Positions 1 to 5,277 of a stretch of DNA of 5,790 bases are shown piece after piece. This DNA comes from Nocardioides sp. GTDB lineage: Bacteria; Actinomycetota; Actinomycetes; Propionibacteriales; Nocardioidaceae. The DNA lies in contig JARICB010000297.1 of the NCBI GenBank assembly GCA_029264225.1, positions 1 to 5,790 on the forward strand, in the 5' to 3' direction. Under the pieces are notes generated by a model. That model saw only the letters and a program-made list of their open reading frames with translations, did not search any database and was not told where the DNA came from. How positions within the stretch are numbered: position 1 is the stretch's first letter; every line of letters begins with the position of its first letter. A program made the position numbers and the translations under genes.

Positions 1-561
1 GTGATCCTGACGCTCGGGTTCCTGTTGCTCCTGATCGCTTTGCGAGCACCGCTCATCGCGCTGCTCGGCACGCTGGCCAGCCTGCTTTCCACCGCGGCGG
101 CGTTCGGTGTCGCCCGGCTGGTCTTCCAGGAGGGTTGGGGCTCATCGGTGCTGGGCTTCGAGAGCCAAGGTTTCCTCGACGCCTGGGCACCAGTGTTCTT
201 CTTCGCGATGATCTTTGCGATCGCGATGGACTACACCGTCTTCCTGCTCGCCTCCGCCAAGGAGCACTACGAACGCTCAGGTGACCCGAAGGAAGCCATG
301 GTCGGCTCACTGGCCCACTCGGGTCGCGTCATCTTCGCCGCCGGAGCCGTCATGGTCGCGGTCTTCTTCACCTTCGCCCTGTCCGGCCCGCTTCCGCCCA
401 AGGAGATGGGGATAGTGCTGGGCGTCGCCGTCCTGCTCGACGCCTTCCTGGTGCGACTCGTGCTGCTGCCCGTGCTGCTTCGCCTTACCGGCCGGGCCGC
501 ATGGTGGGTACCGCGCTGGCTGACCCGGGTCCTGCCTGATATCCGCTTCTCCCACAACTGA
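1..561 (+). CDS. MmpL/RND-family membrane transporter, C-terminal part (5' end outside window)
   Basis: This is the last membrane domain of an MMPL-type (RND superfamily) transporter, a proton-driven exporter of lipids or hydrophobic compounds in the cytoplasmic membrane. The visible 186 residues are strongly hydrophobic, with helices at roughly 2-22, 24-43, 62-84, 108-130 and 136-160. The motif AMDYTVFLL (residues 75-83) contains the Asp77-Tyr78 pair that corresponds to the proton-relay Asp-Tyr of helix 10 in MmpL proteins, and the segment KEHYERSGDPKEAM with the following GRVIFAAGAVM is also typical. The protein ends soon after the last helix, with a short basic tail. MMPL proteins are usually 700 residues or more, so the GTG at base 1 is almost certainly an internal valine and the gene starts to the left. 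The family call is firm; the substrate cannot be inferred. A small zinc-ribbon gene follows 29 bp downstream on the same strand and may be co-transcribed. Confidence 0.9.
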   Translation: MILTLGFLLLLIALRAPLIALLGTLASLLSTAAAFGVARLVFQEGWGSSVLGFESQGFLDAWAPVFFFAMIFAIAMDYTVFLLASAKEHYERSGDPKEAMVGSLAHSGRVIFAAGAVMVAVFFTFALSGPLPPKEMGIVLGVAVLLDAFLVRLVLLPVLLRLTGRAAWWVPRWLTRVLPDIRFSHN

Positions 562-580
562 TCACCCACCCCTACAGAAC

Positions 581-584
581 GGAG
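581..584 (+). promoter_or_regulatory. Shine-Dalgarno sequence of the small cysteine-rich gene
   Basis: GGAG lies 6 nt before the ATG at 591. It supports this start and supports the short frame being a translated gene. No separate promoter is apparent in the 29-bp gap after the transporter gene, so read-through transcription is likely. Confidence 0.6.
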
Positions 585-590
585 CACACC

Positions 591-761
591 ATGTGCCGAG
601 CAGTCCGATGCAAGACCTGCGGCAAGACCACCTGGGCCGGCTGCGGCCAGCACGTCAACCAGGTCATGGCGGGAGTGGCCAAGGCAGATCGCTGCCCGGG
701 GCACTCGCCCTCAGAGAGCGCCGGGGGTGGCTTCTTCAGCAGGCTCTTCGGGCGGGGATGA
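591..761 (+). CDS. Small cysteine-rich zinc-ribbon-like protein (56 aa)
   Basis: A 56-residue protein begins MCRAVRCKTCGKTTWAGCGQ. I recognise this start as a widespread family of tiny uncharacterised proteins in actinobacteria and some fungi, with a CKTCGKTTWAGCGQHV core. Cysteines are at 2, 7, 10, 18 and 35, and histidines at 21 and 38. The CxxC at 7-10, Cys18, His21 and the CPGH at 35-38 could form a small zinc site; that is inference. The C-terminus GGGFFSRLFGRG is a Gly-rich hinge followed by a short basic-hydrophobic helix that could touch membrane or a partner. A Shine-Dalgarno GGAG sits 6 nt upstream of the ATG. The last 51 bp, including the stop, overlap the end of the convergent ccdA-like gene, so one of the two tails is probably recent. 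Molecular function is unknown. Confidence 0.82.
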   Translation: MCRAVRCKTCGKTTWAGCGQHVNQVMAGVAKADRCPGHSPSESAGGGFFSRLFGRG

Positions 762-1613
762 CGTCGCGGCCGCCGTGCCCACGTTCGCGCGGGTACGGCG
801 CCAGGCGACGTACGACGCCACGACGGCCACCAGCGACAGAGCCGCCCATCCCGGCACTCCCGACGCCCACGCTGCCACTGCTTGCTGGGCCCGGAACTCG
901 ACGTCGGTCAGGTCCCCCATCCCCAGCCAGCCGGTCAACCCGGCAGTCCCGTCGTAGCGCAGGAAGACCACCCCGATGACGATGAACATCAGCCCCGAGA
1001 CGAGCGAGATCGAATGCACCCGCAGCGGCCCCAGGGCCAAGGTGCGGCCGCGCAGCCAACGGCGACTGCCCAGGTCGTAGCGGTCCCACAGGCCTGCGAG
1101 CAGCAGCAAGGGTGAGGCCATGCCGAGGGCGTAGACGGCCAGCAGTCCCCCACCCTGCCAGGGCGATTCCTGGGTAGCGGCCAGCGTCAGAATGGCGCCC
1201 AGAACCGGCCCGGAGCAGAAGCCCGCCAGACCGTAGACGGCACCGAGCAGCAGCGTCGAGACCCAGCCGTCCCCGCCCCGTGCGGCGACGGCTGCGTTGA
1301 GTCGCTCGGAGAACGGCAGGGTGAATCCCTTGCCGAGCAACTGGATCACTCCGAACCCGATGATCAGCCAGCCGGCGATGCTGATCAGTAGTGGCCGGTT
1401 GCCGTAGAAGAACGACGAGGCCGCGCCGGCACCGGTGCCCAGCGGAACCAAGGTCAACAGCAGACCCAGGTAGAACACGAAGGTGCGCGCCACCAGAGCG
1501 CGCTTGCTGGCGAAGGCGTAGGCGAAGAACGACGGCAGCAGCAGCGCGCTGCACGGTGAGAGCAGAGCCAGAACGCCGGCCACGAAAGCGGCCAGCACCC
1601 CCACGTCACTCAT
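711..1613 (-). CDS. CcdA/DsbD-family transmembrane thiol-disulfide electron carrier
   Basis: A 300-residue polytopic protein of the CcdA (DsbD transmembrane domain) family, which carries reducing equivalents from cytoplasmic thioredoxin across the membrane to extracytoplasmic thioredoxin-fold proteins. Hydrophobic segments lie at about 4-32, 42-68, 76-96, 118-147, 156-176, 199-220 and 253-271, one more than the usual six-helix core. The two redox cysteines are visible: Cys21 in LLSPCSALLLP (helix 1) and Cys133 in GFCSGPVLGAIL (helix 4). The second motif has Phe where many homologues have Pro before the Cys. The C-terminal tail after residue 275 is Ala/Pro/Glu-rich and probably disordered; its last 16 codons are antisense to the end of the small zinc-ribbon gene. 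The ATG overlaps the stop of the DsbA-like gene in an ATGA arrangement, so the two are translationally coupled and the DsbA-like protein is the obvious redox partner. It is the last gene of the four-gene operon. Confidence 0.9.
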   Translation of the reverse strand: MSDVGVLAAFVAGVLALLSPCSALLLPSFFAYAFASKRALVARTFVFYLGLLLTLVPLGTGAGAASSFFYGNRPLLISIAGWLIIGFGVIQLLGKGFTLPFSERLNAAVAARGGDGWVSTLLLGAVYGLAGFCSGPVLGAILTLAATQESPWQGGGLLAVYALGMASPLLLLAGLWDRYDLGSRRWLRGRTLALGPLRVHSISLVSGLMFIVIGVVFLRYDGTAGLTGWLGMGDLTDVEFRAQQAVAAWASGVPGWAALSLVAVVASYVAWRRTRANVGTAAATSSPPEEPAEEATPGAL

Positions 1614-2344
1614 CGACCAGCGTCCTCGAGCGCCTGATCGATGGTCGTCTCGAAGACCGCAGTCGGCTGGGCTCCGATGACGGGGACGCCATTGATGACG
1701 AAGGCCGGGGTGCCGGTGACGCCGATCGCCTGACCCTCGCCGAAGTCTTCCGCGACGGCCTGCTCGATGGCCTCGGTCTTCATGGCTGCGCGGAACTGTT
1801 CAACATCGAGGCCGACCTTCTTGGCAATGGCGGCCACGTAGTCCTCGTCGAGGTTGCCGGAGTTGGGCGGCAACTGATTGGCATACAGCTCGTCATGGAA
1901 GGCCCAGAAGCTGCCCTGTTCGCCGGCGGCACGTGCGGCCTTCGCGGCAGTGGTCGACTCGGTGCCCAGGTAGGGGAAGTCACGCCACTCGATGCGCAGC
2001 GTGCCGTCCTCGACGTACTTCTCGATCAGGGTCGGCTCGGTGTCACGGGCGAACTTGGCGCAGAAGGAGCACTGGAACTCCGAGTAGATGATCATCACTA
2101 CGGGCGCATCCACTGCGCCCAGTGCGGTCGGGTCGTCGGCATCCCGTCGTGCCAACTGCTCCCAGGAGTCGTCCGGGGCTGCGGCCGACCCCTCGGATTG
2201 CCCCGTCGAGCCTGCGCTGGACTGCTCCCCACTGTCTTCTCCGCCCGTCGCGCCGATAAGGCTGGCGAACAGGGCCAGGATCGCCACCCCAGCGACGGCT
2301 AGCGGGACCAATGGACTCTTGCGACGTTCAGACACGTGCGACAT
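1610..2344 (-). CDS. Membrane-anchored DsbA-like thioredoxin-fold oxidoreductase
   Basis: A 244-residue DsbA/Thioredoxin_4-type protein. A basic N-terminus (ERRKS) precedes one membrane helix at about 12-31 and a low-complexity Ser/Gly/Glu linker at 33-60, so the catalytic domain should face the outside. The helix is not followed by a lipobox cysteine, so this is a signal anchor or cleavable signal, not a lipoprotein. The domain spans about 70-242, with the active site FQCSFCAKF (Cys92, Cys95) and the cis-proline loop GVTGTPAFVING (Thr212-Pro213). The closest well-known architecture is the actinobacterial membrane-tethered DsbA-like protein that oxidises or shuffles disulfides in exported proteins. 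Whether this one oxidises or reduces is open; coupling to a CcdA partner favours a reductase or isomerase role. The start is uncertain: GGAG directly abuts the ATG at 2344 but is 9 nt from a GTG at 2335, which would give a 241-residue protein and an 8-bp overlap with the preceding gene. Confidence 0.9.
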   Translation of the reverse strand: MSHVSERRKSPLVPLAVAGVAILALFASLIGATGGEDSGEQSSAGSTGQSEGSAAAPDDSWEQLARRDADDPTALGAVDAPVVMIIYSEFQCSFCAKFARDTEPTLIEKYVEDGTLRIEWRDFPYLGTESTTAAKAARAAGEQGSFWAFHDELYANQLPPNSGNLDEDYVAAIAKKVGLDVEQFRAAMKTEAIEQAVAEDFGEGQAIGVTGTPAFVINGVPVIGAQPTAVFETTIDQALEDAGR

Positions 2345-2819
2345 CTCCAGATGTGGTGGTCGGGCAGGACAGCTCGCCGAGCAGTCGCCGGCGCAACGCC
2401 CAGGCGAGCAGACAGATGGCGAGCACCTGGAGCACCGGTTGAACGGGTTCGAACCAGGTAATGGCGCCGGCGCTGCCGAGGGCGAGAAGTACCACCTTGT
2501 TGCAGACCGGACAGCCCACGGCGAAGTAGGTCAGTGCCGCCCCTACCCACCCGCCGCGGCGGGTGGCGCTGGCGTCCGGCTGGGCTTGCTGGTCGCTTGT
2601 GGCGACATAGGTCGCGACGAGCAGGCCGCCGAGGATCGATGAGCTCAGCAGAGCAGGCCAGGCCCACCAGGTCGGGGGGATCTCTCGGCCGAAGAGGGGC
2701 GTGTCGATGAGGTCGGTCGGGATGGCCACCAGCAGGACGCAGGCAGTTGCAGCCACGACAGCGGCCAGCCAACGCCGCAGCGGCCACGAGGTGAAGGCGG
2801 ACAGCGGCTCCCCGATCAC
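2328..2819 (-). CDS. Uncharacterised four-helix membrane protein with GCPVC motif
   Basis: A 163-residue integral membrane protein of unknown function, of a type I associate with actinobacterial thiol-redox loci. Four hydrophobic stretches lie at about 17-33, 52-72, 90-118 and 124-142. The notable motif is YFAVGCPVCNKVVLLALG, which places a CxxC (Cys103, Cys106) at or inside helix 3, where a membrane redox or metal site could sit. Additional cysteines are at 27, 136 and 152. The position between a rhodanese fusion and a DsbA-like/CcdA pair suggests a role in moving thiols, persulfides or electrons, but this is inference from neighbours. The frame is open to an ATG at 2858, but I chose the GTG at 2819: it forms a GTGA overlap with the upstream stop, has AGGTGG 7 nt before it, and removes 13 residues that are poorly membrane-like and antisense-looking. 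It is not a recognisable VKOR homologue, since the helix count and motif spacing differ. Confidence 0.8.
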   Translation of the reverse strand: MIGEPLSAFTSWPLRRWLAAVVAATACVLLVAIPTDLIDTPLFGREIPPTWWAWPALLSSSILGGLLVATYVATSDQQAQPDASATRRGGWVGAALTYFAVGCPVCNKVVLLALGSAGAITWFEPVQPVLQVLAICLLAWALRRRLLGELSCPTTTSGDVARV

Positions 2820-3484
2820 GGCGCGCCCACCTCGACAGGGTGACCGTGCGTACGCCACTCGAGCATGCCGTCCTCGAGCCTGCGGGCCTTGACGCCTTCG
2901 GCCCCGAGCAGCCGGACCGCATCGTGAGCCATGACGCAGAAGCTGCCGCGGCAGTACGCCACCACCTCGGGCGCCACCTGCAGCTCATTGGCCAGGCTCG
3001 CCAACAGACCGAGCGGCGCGTTGCGCGCACCGGGGATGTGGCCTGCGAGGTATTCCTCCTCAGGGCGCACGTCAAGCAGGGTAATGGCGTTGCCAGCGAA
3101 CAGTCCGGACAGCTCCGCTCGTGAGACCAGCCCGACCTCGTCGGCCCCCGGGAGGTTCAGGTAGGCCTCGAGAGCCTGGCCCACATCGGCCGACCGCTCG
3201 CGAGCGACGCTGCGCATGGCGTCGTAGAGGCGCGCCACGTCGTCGCCGGCCAGCCGGTAGTGCACCTTGGTGCCCTCGCGTCGGGTGCGCACGAGATTGG
3301 CCAGCTTGAGCACCTGCAGGTGGGCCGACACGGTGGTCACACCCATCCCCGCAGCCCGGGCCAGGGCATCGACGGTGCGCTCACCCTGGGCCAGCAGTTC
3401 GACCAGTTCGAGTCGCTTGGCACTGCCGAAGGCCTTGCCGACGACGGCAAGCTCTTCGAACACCCGAGAGCGTCGATCCTCCAT
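2816..3484 (-). CDS. ArsR-family winged-helix regulator fused to a rhodanese domain
   Basis: A 222-residue fusion. Residues about 8-95 are an ArsR/SmtB-type winged helix: the recognition helix region reads VTTVSAHLQVLKLANLV and the wing reads TRREGTKVHYRLA. Residues about 125-220 are a rhodanese domain with LLDVRPEEEYLAGHIPGARN and an active-site loop CRGSFC (Cys178 and Cys183), followed by a clear substrate-side helix. Rhodanese domains carry sulfur as a cysteine persulfide. The DNA-binding half contains no cysteine, so the classical ArsR metal site is absent and the signal is most simply read by the rhodanese cysteines; this is inference. It is the first gene of the redox operon and its stop overlaps the next start by 4 bp. 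Two ATG codons sit side by side at 3487 and 3484 behind GGAGG; spacing (1 versus 4 nt) favours 3484. The frame is open to 3667, but that extension is Arg/Gly/Pro-rich, overlaps the methyltransferase gene and is unlikely to be translated. Confidence 0.9.
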   Translation of the reverse strand: MEDRRSRVFEELAVVGKAFGSAKRLELVELLAQGERTVDALARAAGMGVTTVSAHLQVLKLANLVRTRREGTKVHYRLAGDDVARLYDAMRSVARERSADVGQALEAYLNLPGADEVGLVSRAELSGLFAGNAITLLDVRPEEEYLAGHIPGARNAPLGLLASLANELQVAPEVVAYCRGSFCVMAHDAVRLLGAEGVKARRLEDGMLEWRTHGHPVEVGAP

Positions 3485-3489
3485 CATTC

Positions 3490-3507
3490 CTCCAATGATC
3501 TTTGGAG
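3490..3507. promoter_or_regulatory. Candidate operator of the ArsR-rhodanese regulator (18-bp palindrome)
   Basis: CTCCAATGATCTTTGGAG is an 18-bp palindrome with 8 of 9 base pairs symmetric; only the T/T pair at 3496/3501 breaks it. It lies 6 nt or fewer upstream of the paired ATG codons of the arsR-rhodanese gene, and its left arm contains the GGAGG ribosome binding site on the minus strand. ArsR-family operators are commonly two 5-7 bp arms around a 6-bp centre, which fits. Binding here would block transcription or translation of the operon, giving autorepression. No convincing -35/-10 pair was found in the 68 bp between the methyltransferase stop and this gene. Confidence 0.5.
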
Positions 3508-3555
3508 AAGCGTAGGAGGTAGGAACAAGTCGGCCGAATCTCCCCGGCGGGGCAC

Positions 3556-4566
3556 CTACCTCTTCTCGGCCACGATCCGCCAGTTCAGGTCGGCGAGCTT
3601 CGCCCGCTCCGCCTGGGTCCAGGCCTCGCCGCCGCGCTGGAGGAGATCCAGCGACTCCTCGACCCACCCCGGGGCAACCTTGATCTTCTCCAGGGCCCGC
3701 ACGACGCGTCGACCGTGGAGGATGAGGTCGCGCTTCTGCTCACACAGCGGCCAGGCCTCACTCTTGGAGGGCGCGGACACGATGACGTGGAAGCCTGCGC
3801 GTTCCAGCGCGGCACAGACATCGGCGGGATACATCGACTGGGTGGCGGCCAGCGTCGGAAGATAGAGCCGGTGCAGTGCGACGTGCTCCTCGTTGGACCA
3901 GTCGAAGAACGGCGTGAGCAGGTATTCCGAGCAGGCGTAGCGAGCGCCGAACTTCAACACCCGATACATCTCGCGCGCGTGCAGGTCGAGCTCCTCCTTC
4001 TTGAAGAACGGCCACACCGCCTGGAAGGAGAAGCATCCGTCGAAGGACTCCGACTCGTAGTCGAGCGGCTCGTGGTGATCGCCGACCTTGAAGTGCAACC
4101 GGTCGCTCATGTCGCAGCGGGCAGCCCAGTCGTTGCCGTTGTCGACCTGGTCGGGGTCGATGTTGTATCCCGAGACCTGGCCGCCGGTGAGCGTCGCGAG
4201 GTGGTGCGCGATCCGGCCTCGACCACAGCCCATGTCGAGCAGGTGGGAGCTCGACGGGTGTGGGAGGTCGAGTTCGGCGAGCAGCGCCTTCTCGGTCAGG
4301 ATCTGGTTGTCGTAGAGACCCTTGGAATCATCGAGCATCGGCGGGATGTACAGCTTCTCCAGATCGAAGACCGAGAGCATGTTGTTGAGCACCTTGTAGT
4401 AATCGGCGACAGCCTTCGTCTCCTGCGCCGTGTCGGTCTGCTCACCGGCCTGCATCCGCTGGAAGAACCGGTAGGCGTCGAGGCAGGCCTGCTTGTCCTC
4501 CGCCGACAAGGTGGCCAGCCGCTTGACGCCCGTTGCGGCGGTCTTGAGTCGGTAGGAATCCCACAT
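3556..4566 (-). CDS. SAM-dependent methyltransferase, sterol C-24-methyltransferase-like
   Basis: A 336-residue class I SAM-dependent methyltransferase. Motif I is LLDMGCGRGRI (109-119), the acidic residue after strand 2 is in YNIDPDQ (Asp137), motif II is VGDHHEPLDYESESFDGCF (161-179), and motif III is MYRVLKFGARYACSEY (200-215). The layout resembles the Erg6/SMT group that methylates isoprenoid side chains: an N-terminal region with YYKVLN before the SAM domain, the sequence after strand 2 starting with N-x-D, and an acidic/aromatic region with YLLTPFFDWSNEEH after motif III. The C-terminal part (about 265-336) is less conserved. The substrate is unknown; a sterol, hopanoid, carotenoid or other lipid is possible, and no other sterol gene is visible. 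The ATG has AGAGG 8 nt upstream. It is divergently transcribed from a TetR regulator across a shared palindrome, so it is probably the TetR target. Six scattered cysteines do not match the ArsM arsenite-methyltransferase pattern as I remember it, although an ACR3 gene is close. Confidence 0.85.
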   Translation of the reverse strand: MWDSYRLKTAATGVKRLATLSAEDKQACLDAYRFFQRMQAGEQTDTAQETKAVADYYKVLNNMLSVFDLEKLYIPPMLDDSKGLYDNQILTEKALLAELDLPHPSSSHLLDMGCGRGRIAHHLATLTGGQVSGYNIDPDQVDNGNDWAARCDMSDRLHFKVGDHHEPLDYESESFDGCFSFQAVWPFFKKEELDLHAREMYRVLKFGARYACSEYLLTPFFDWSNEEHVALHRLYLPTLAATQSMYPADVCAALERAGFHVIVSAPSKSEAWPLCEQKRDLILHGRRVVRALEKIKVAPGWVEESLDLLQRGGEAWTQAERAKLADLNWRIVAEKR

Positions 4567-4630
4567 CTTGGTGCCTCTCGTCCCACCCTGCCGGAGTGTC
4601 CGGATCGGGCGCTACCATTCGAGCAGCATC

Positions 4631-4663
4631 GTTACATTCATACAAGAGGTGTAGGCATGTAAC
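4631..4663. promoter_or_regulatory. Candidate TetR operator (33-bp imperfect palindrome)
   Basis: Perfect outer arms GTTACAT (4631-4637) and ATGTAAC (4657-4663) flank inner arms TACA (4641-4644) and TGTA (4650-4653), with a further C/G pair at 4639/4655. In total 12 of 14 pairs around a 5-bp centre are symmetric. Its position between a TetR regulator and a divergent gene, and its overlap with the predicted tetR promoter, make it the likely binding site of that regulator, so both genes would be repressed together. Two TetR dimers could bind a site of this length. Confidence 0.7.
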
Positions 4664-4665
4664 AT
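4637..4665 (+). promoter_or_regulatory. Predicted tetR promoter giving a leaderless mRNA
   Basis: A -35 TTCATA (4637-4642; four of six matches to TTGACA) and a -10 TAACAT (4660-4665; TANNNT) are separated by exactly 17 bp. Transcription would start about 7 nt after the -10, at or next to the A of the ATG at 4672. No Shine-Dalgarno sequence precedes that ATG (the upstream bases are AACATTAACCC), which fits a leaderless message, a common form in actinobacteria. The operator palindrome covers the promoter. Confidence 0.5.
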
Positions 4666-4671
4666 TAACCC

Positions 4672-5277
4672 ATGGGGCACCACGGTTGGCAGGGCAGCCC
4701 GCCACGAACCGAAGCACTGGCCCGCGAGCGCATCATCGGCGCGGCCACCCGATGTCTCGACCGAGCCGGCGTCGTCAAGACGACGCTGTCCGACATTGCC
4801 ACCGAAGCCGGGGTGACCCGACAGACGGTCTACCGCTACTTCCAGAGCCTGGGCGACCTGCTCCAGTCCGTCGCCGAGGCTGGCGCTTCCGACTTCATCG
4901 AACGGATGCGGCTCCACCTGGAGCCACAGCAGACACCGGTCGAGGTGGTGGTCGAAGCCATCGTCTTCTGCCTCCAGGAACTGCCGCACGAGCCACGAAT
5001 CGGCATCCTGCTGGACGCCGATGCCGAGGATCTTTTCGGCAGCGGCATCACCTCATCGACCGGATTCGATCTGGGCGCACAATTCCTGCGGAGCCTTCCA
5101 GTGGGTTGGGAGGCGAACGGCGTCAGCGACGACGATTTGGAGGGTCTGGCCGAGCTGATGCTGCGCCTGATCGGATCCATGATGCAGCACCCGCCGACCA
5201 CGCCGCGCTCCCCTGACGAGCTACGCGTCTTCCTGCGCCGTTGGCTCGCGTCCGCGCTGATCACCTCCGACGCCTGA
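4672..5277 (+). CDS. TetR/AcrR-family transcriptional regulator
   Basis: A 201-residue one-component regulator of ordinary TetR length. The N-terminal domain (about 14-65) has the family pattern ARERIIGAATRCLDRAG, then the helix-turn-helix LSDIATEAGVTRQTVYRYF (39-57), and the ligand/dimer domain fills the rest. The HTH part is well conserved in form; the C-terminal part does not identify a ligand. It is divergent from the SMT-like methyltransferase and shares a 33-bp palindrome with it, so it probably represses that gene and itself until a small hydrophobic ligand binds. The ATG lacks a Shine-Dalgarno sequence and is probably read from a leaderless transcript. Its last 57 bp overlap the end of the convergent ACR3 gene, so an arsenic role is possible by position, but no sequence evidence supports one. 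Confidence 0.92.
   Translation: MGHHGWQGSPPRTEALARERIIGAATRCLDRAGVVKTTLSDIATEAGVTRQTVYRYFQSLGDLLQSVAEAGASDFIERMRLHLEPQQTPVEVVVEAIVFCLQELPHEPRIGILLDADAEDLFGSGITSSTGFDLGAQFLRSLPVGWEANGVSDDDLEGLAELMLRLIGSMMQHPPTTPRSPDELRVFLRRWLASALITSDA

Larger units (their letters stand above)
4567..4671. promoter_or_regulatory. Divergent intergenic regulatory region (methyltransferase / tetR)
   Basis: These 105 bp separate the start codons of the methyltransferase (minus) and tetR (plus) and should hold both promoters. The tetR-proximal half is AT-richer than its surroundings and contains the palindrome and the tetR promoter described separately. On the minus strand a TATGAAT -10-like element (complement of 4636-4642) lies inside the palindrome, but no good -35 was found for it. 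The methyltransferase would then have a leader of about 65 nt. Nothing else recognisable was seen. Confidence 0.6.

Noticed and set aside
1..3. GTG at base 1 as the true start of the transporter gene
   Set aside because: MMPL transporters are several hundred residues longer, and the first visible residues are already inside a membrane helix.
1391..2302. Long plus-strand frame of 303 codons
   Set aside because: It is antisense to the ccdA and dsbA-like genes. Its Arg-rich, low-complexity start and lack of any recognised domain are typical of a GC-rich shadow frame.
2820..2858. ATG at 2858 as start of the CPVC membrane protein
   Set aside because: The GTG at 2819 forms a GTGA overlap with the preceding stop and has AGGTGG at good spacing. 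The 13 extra residues are the antisense-like Arg/Cys-rich type.
2299..3075. Minus-strand frame of 258 codons across the rhodanese and CPVC genes
   Set aside because: It is an offset frame on the same strand with an Arg/Pro-rich translation, and the true frames there carry clear rhodanese and membrane motifs.
3542..3552. Short CCCC-GGC-GGGG hairpin after the methyltransferase gene as a terminator
   Set aside because: The stem is only 4 bp, with no T-run on either strand, so it is not supportable as an intrinsic terminator.
3485..3667. N-terminal extension of the ArsR-rhodanese gene up to 3667
   Set aside because: The extension is Arg/Gly/Pro-rich, overlaps the methyltransferase 3' end by over 100 bp and precedes a good GGAGG at the internal ATG pair. 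ArsR proteins start close to the winged helix.
3556..4566. Methyltransferase as an arsenite methyltransferase (ArsM) because of the nearby ACR3 gene
   Set aside because: Motifs around the SAM domain fit the sterol-methyltransferase group better, and the conserved ArsM cysteine pattern is not apparent.
3715..4662. Long plus-strand frame of 315 codons
   Set aside because: It is fully antisense to the methyltransferase gene, whose motifs are unmistakable. The translation is Val/Leu/Glu/Arg-rich without domain features.
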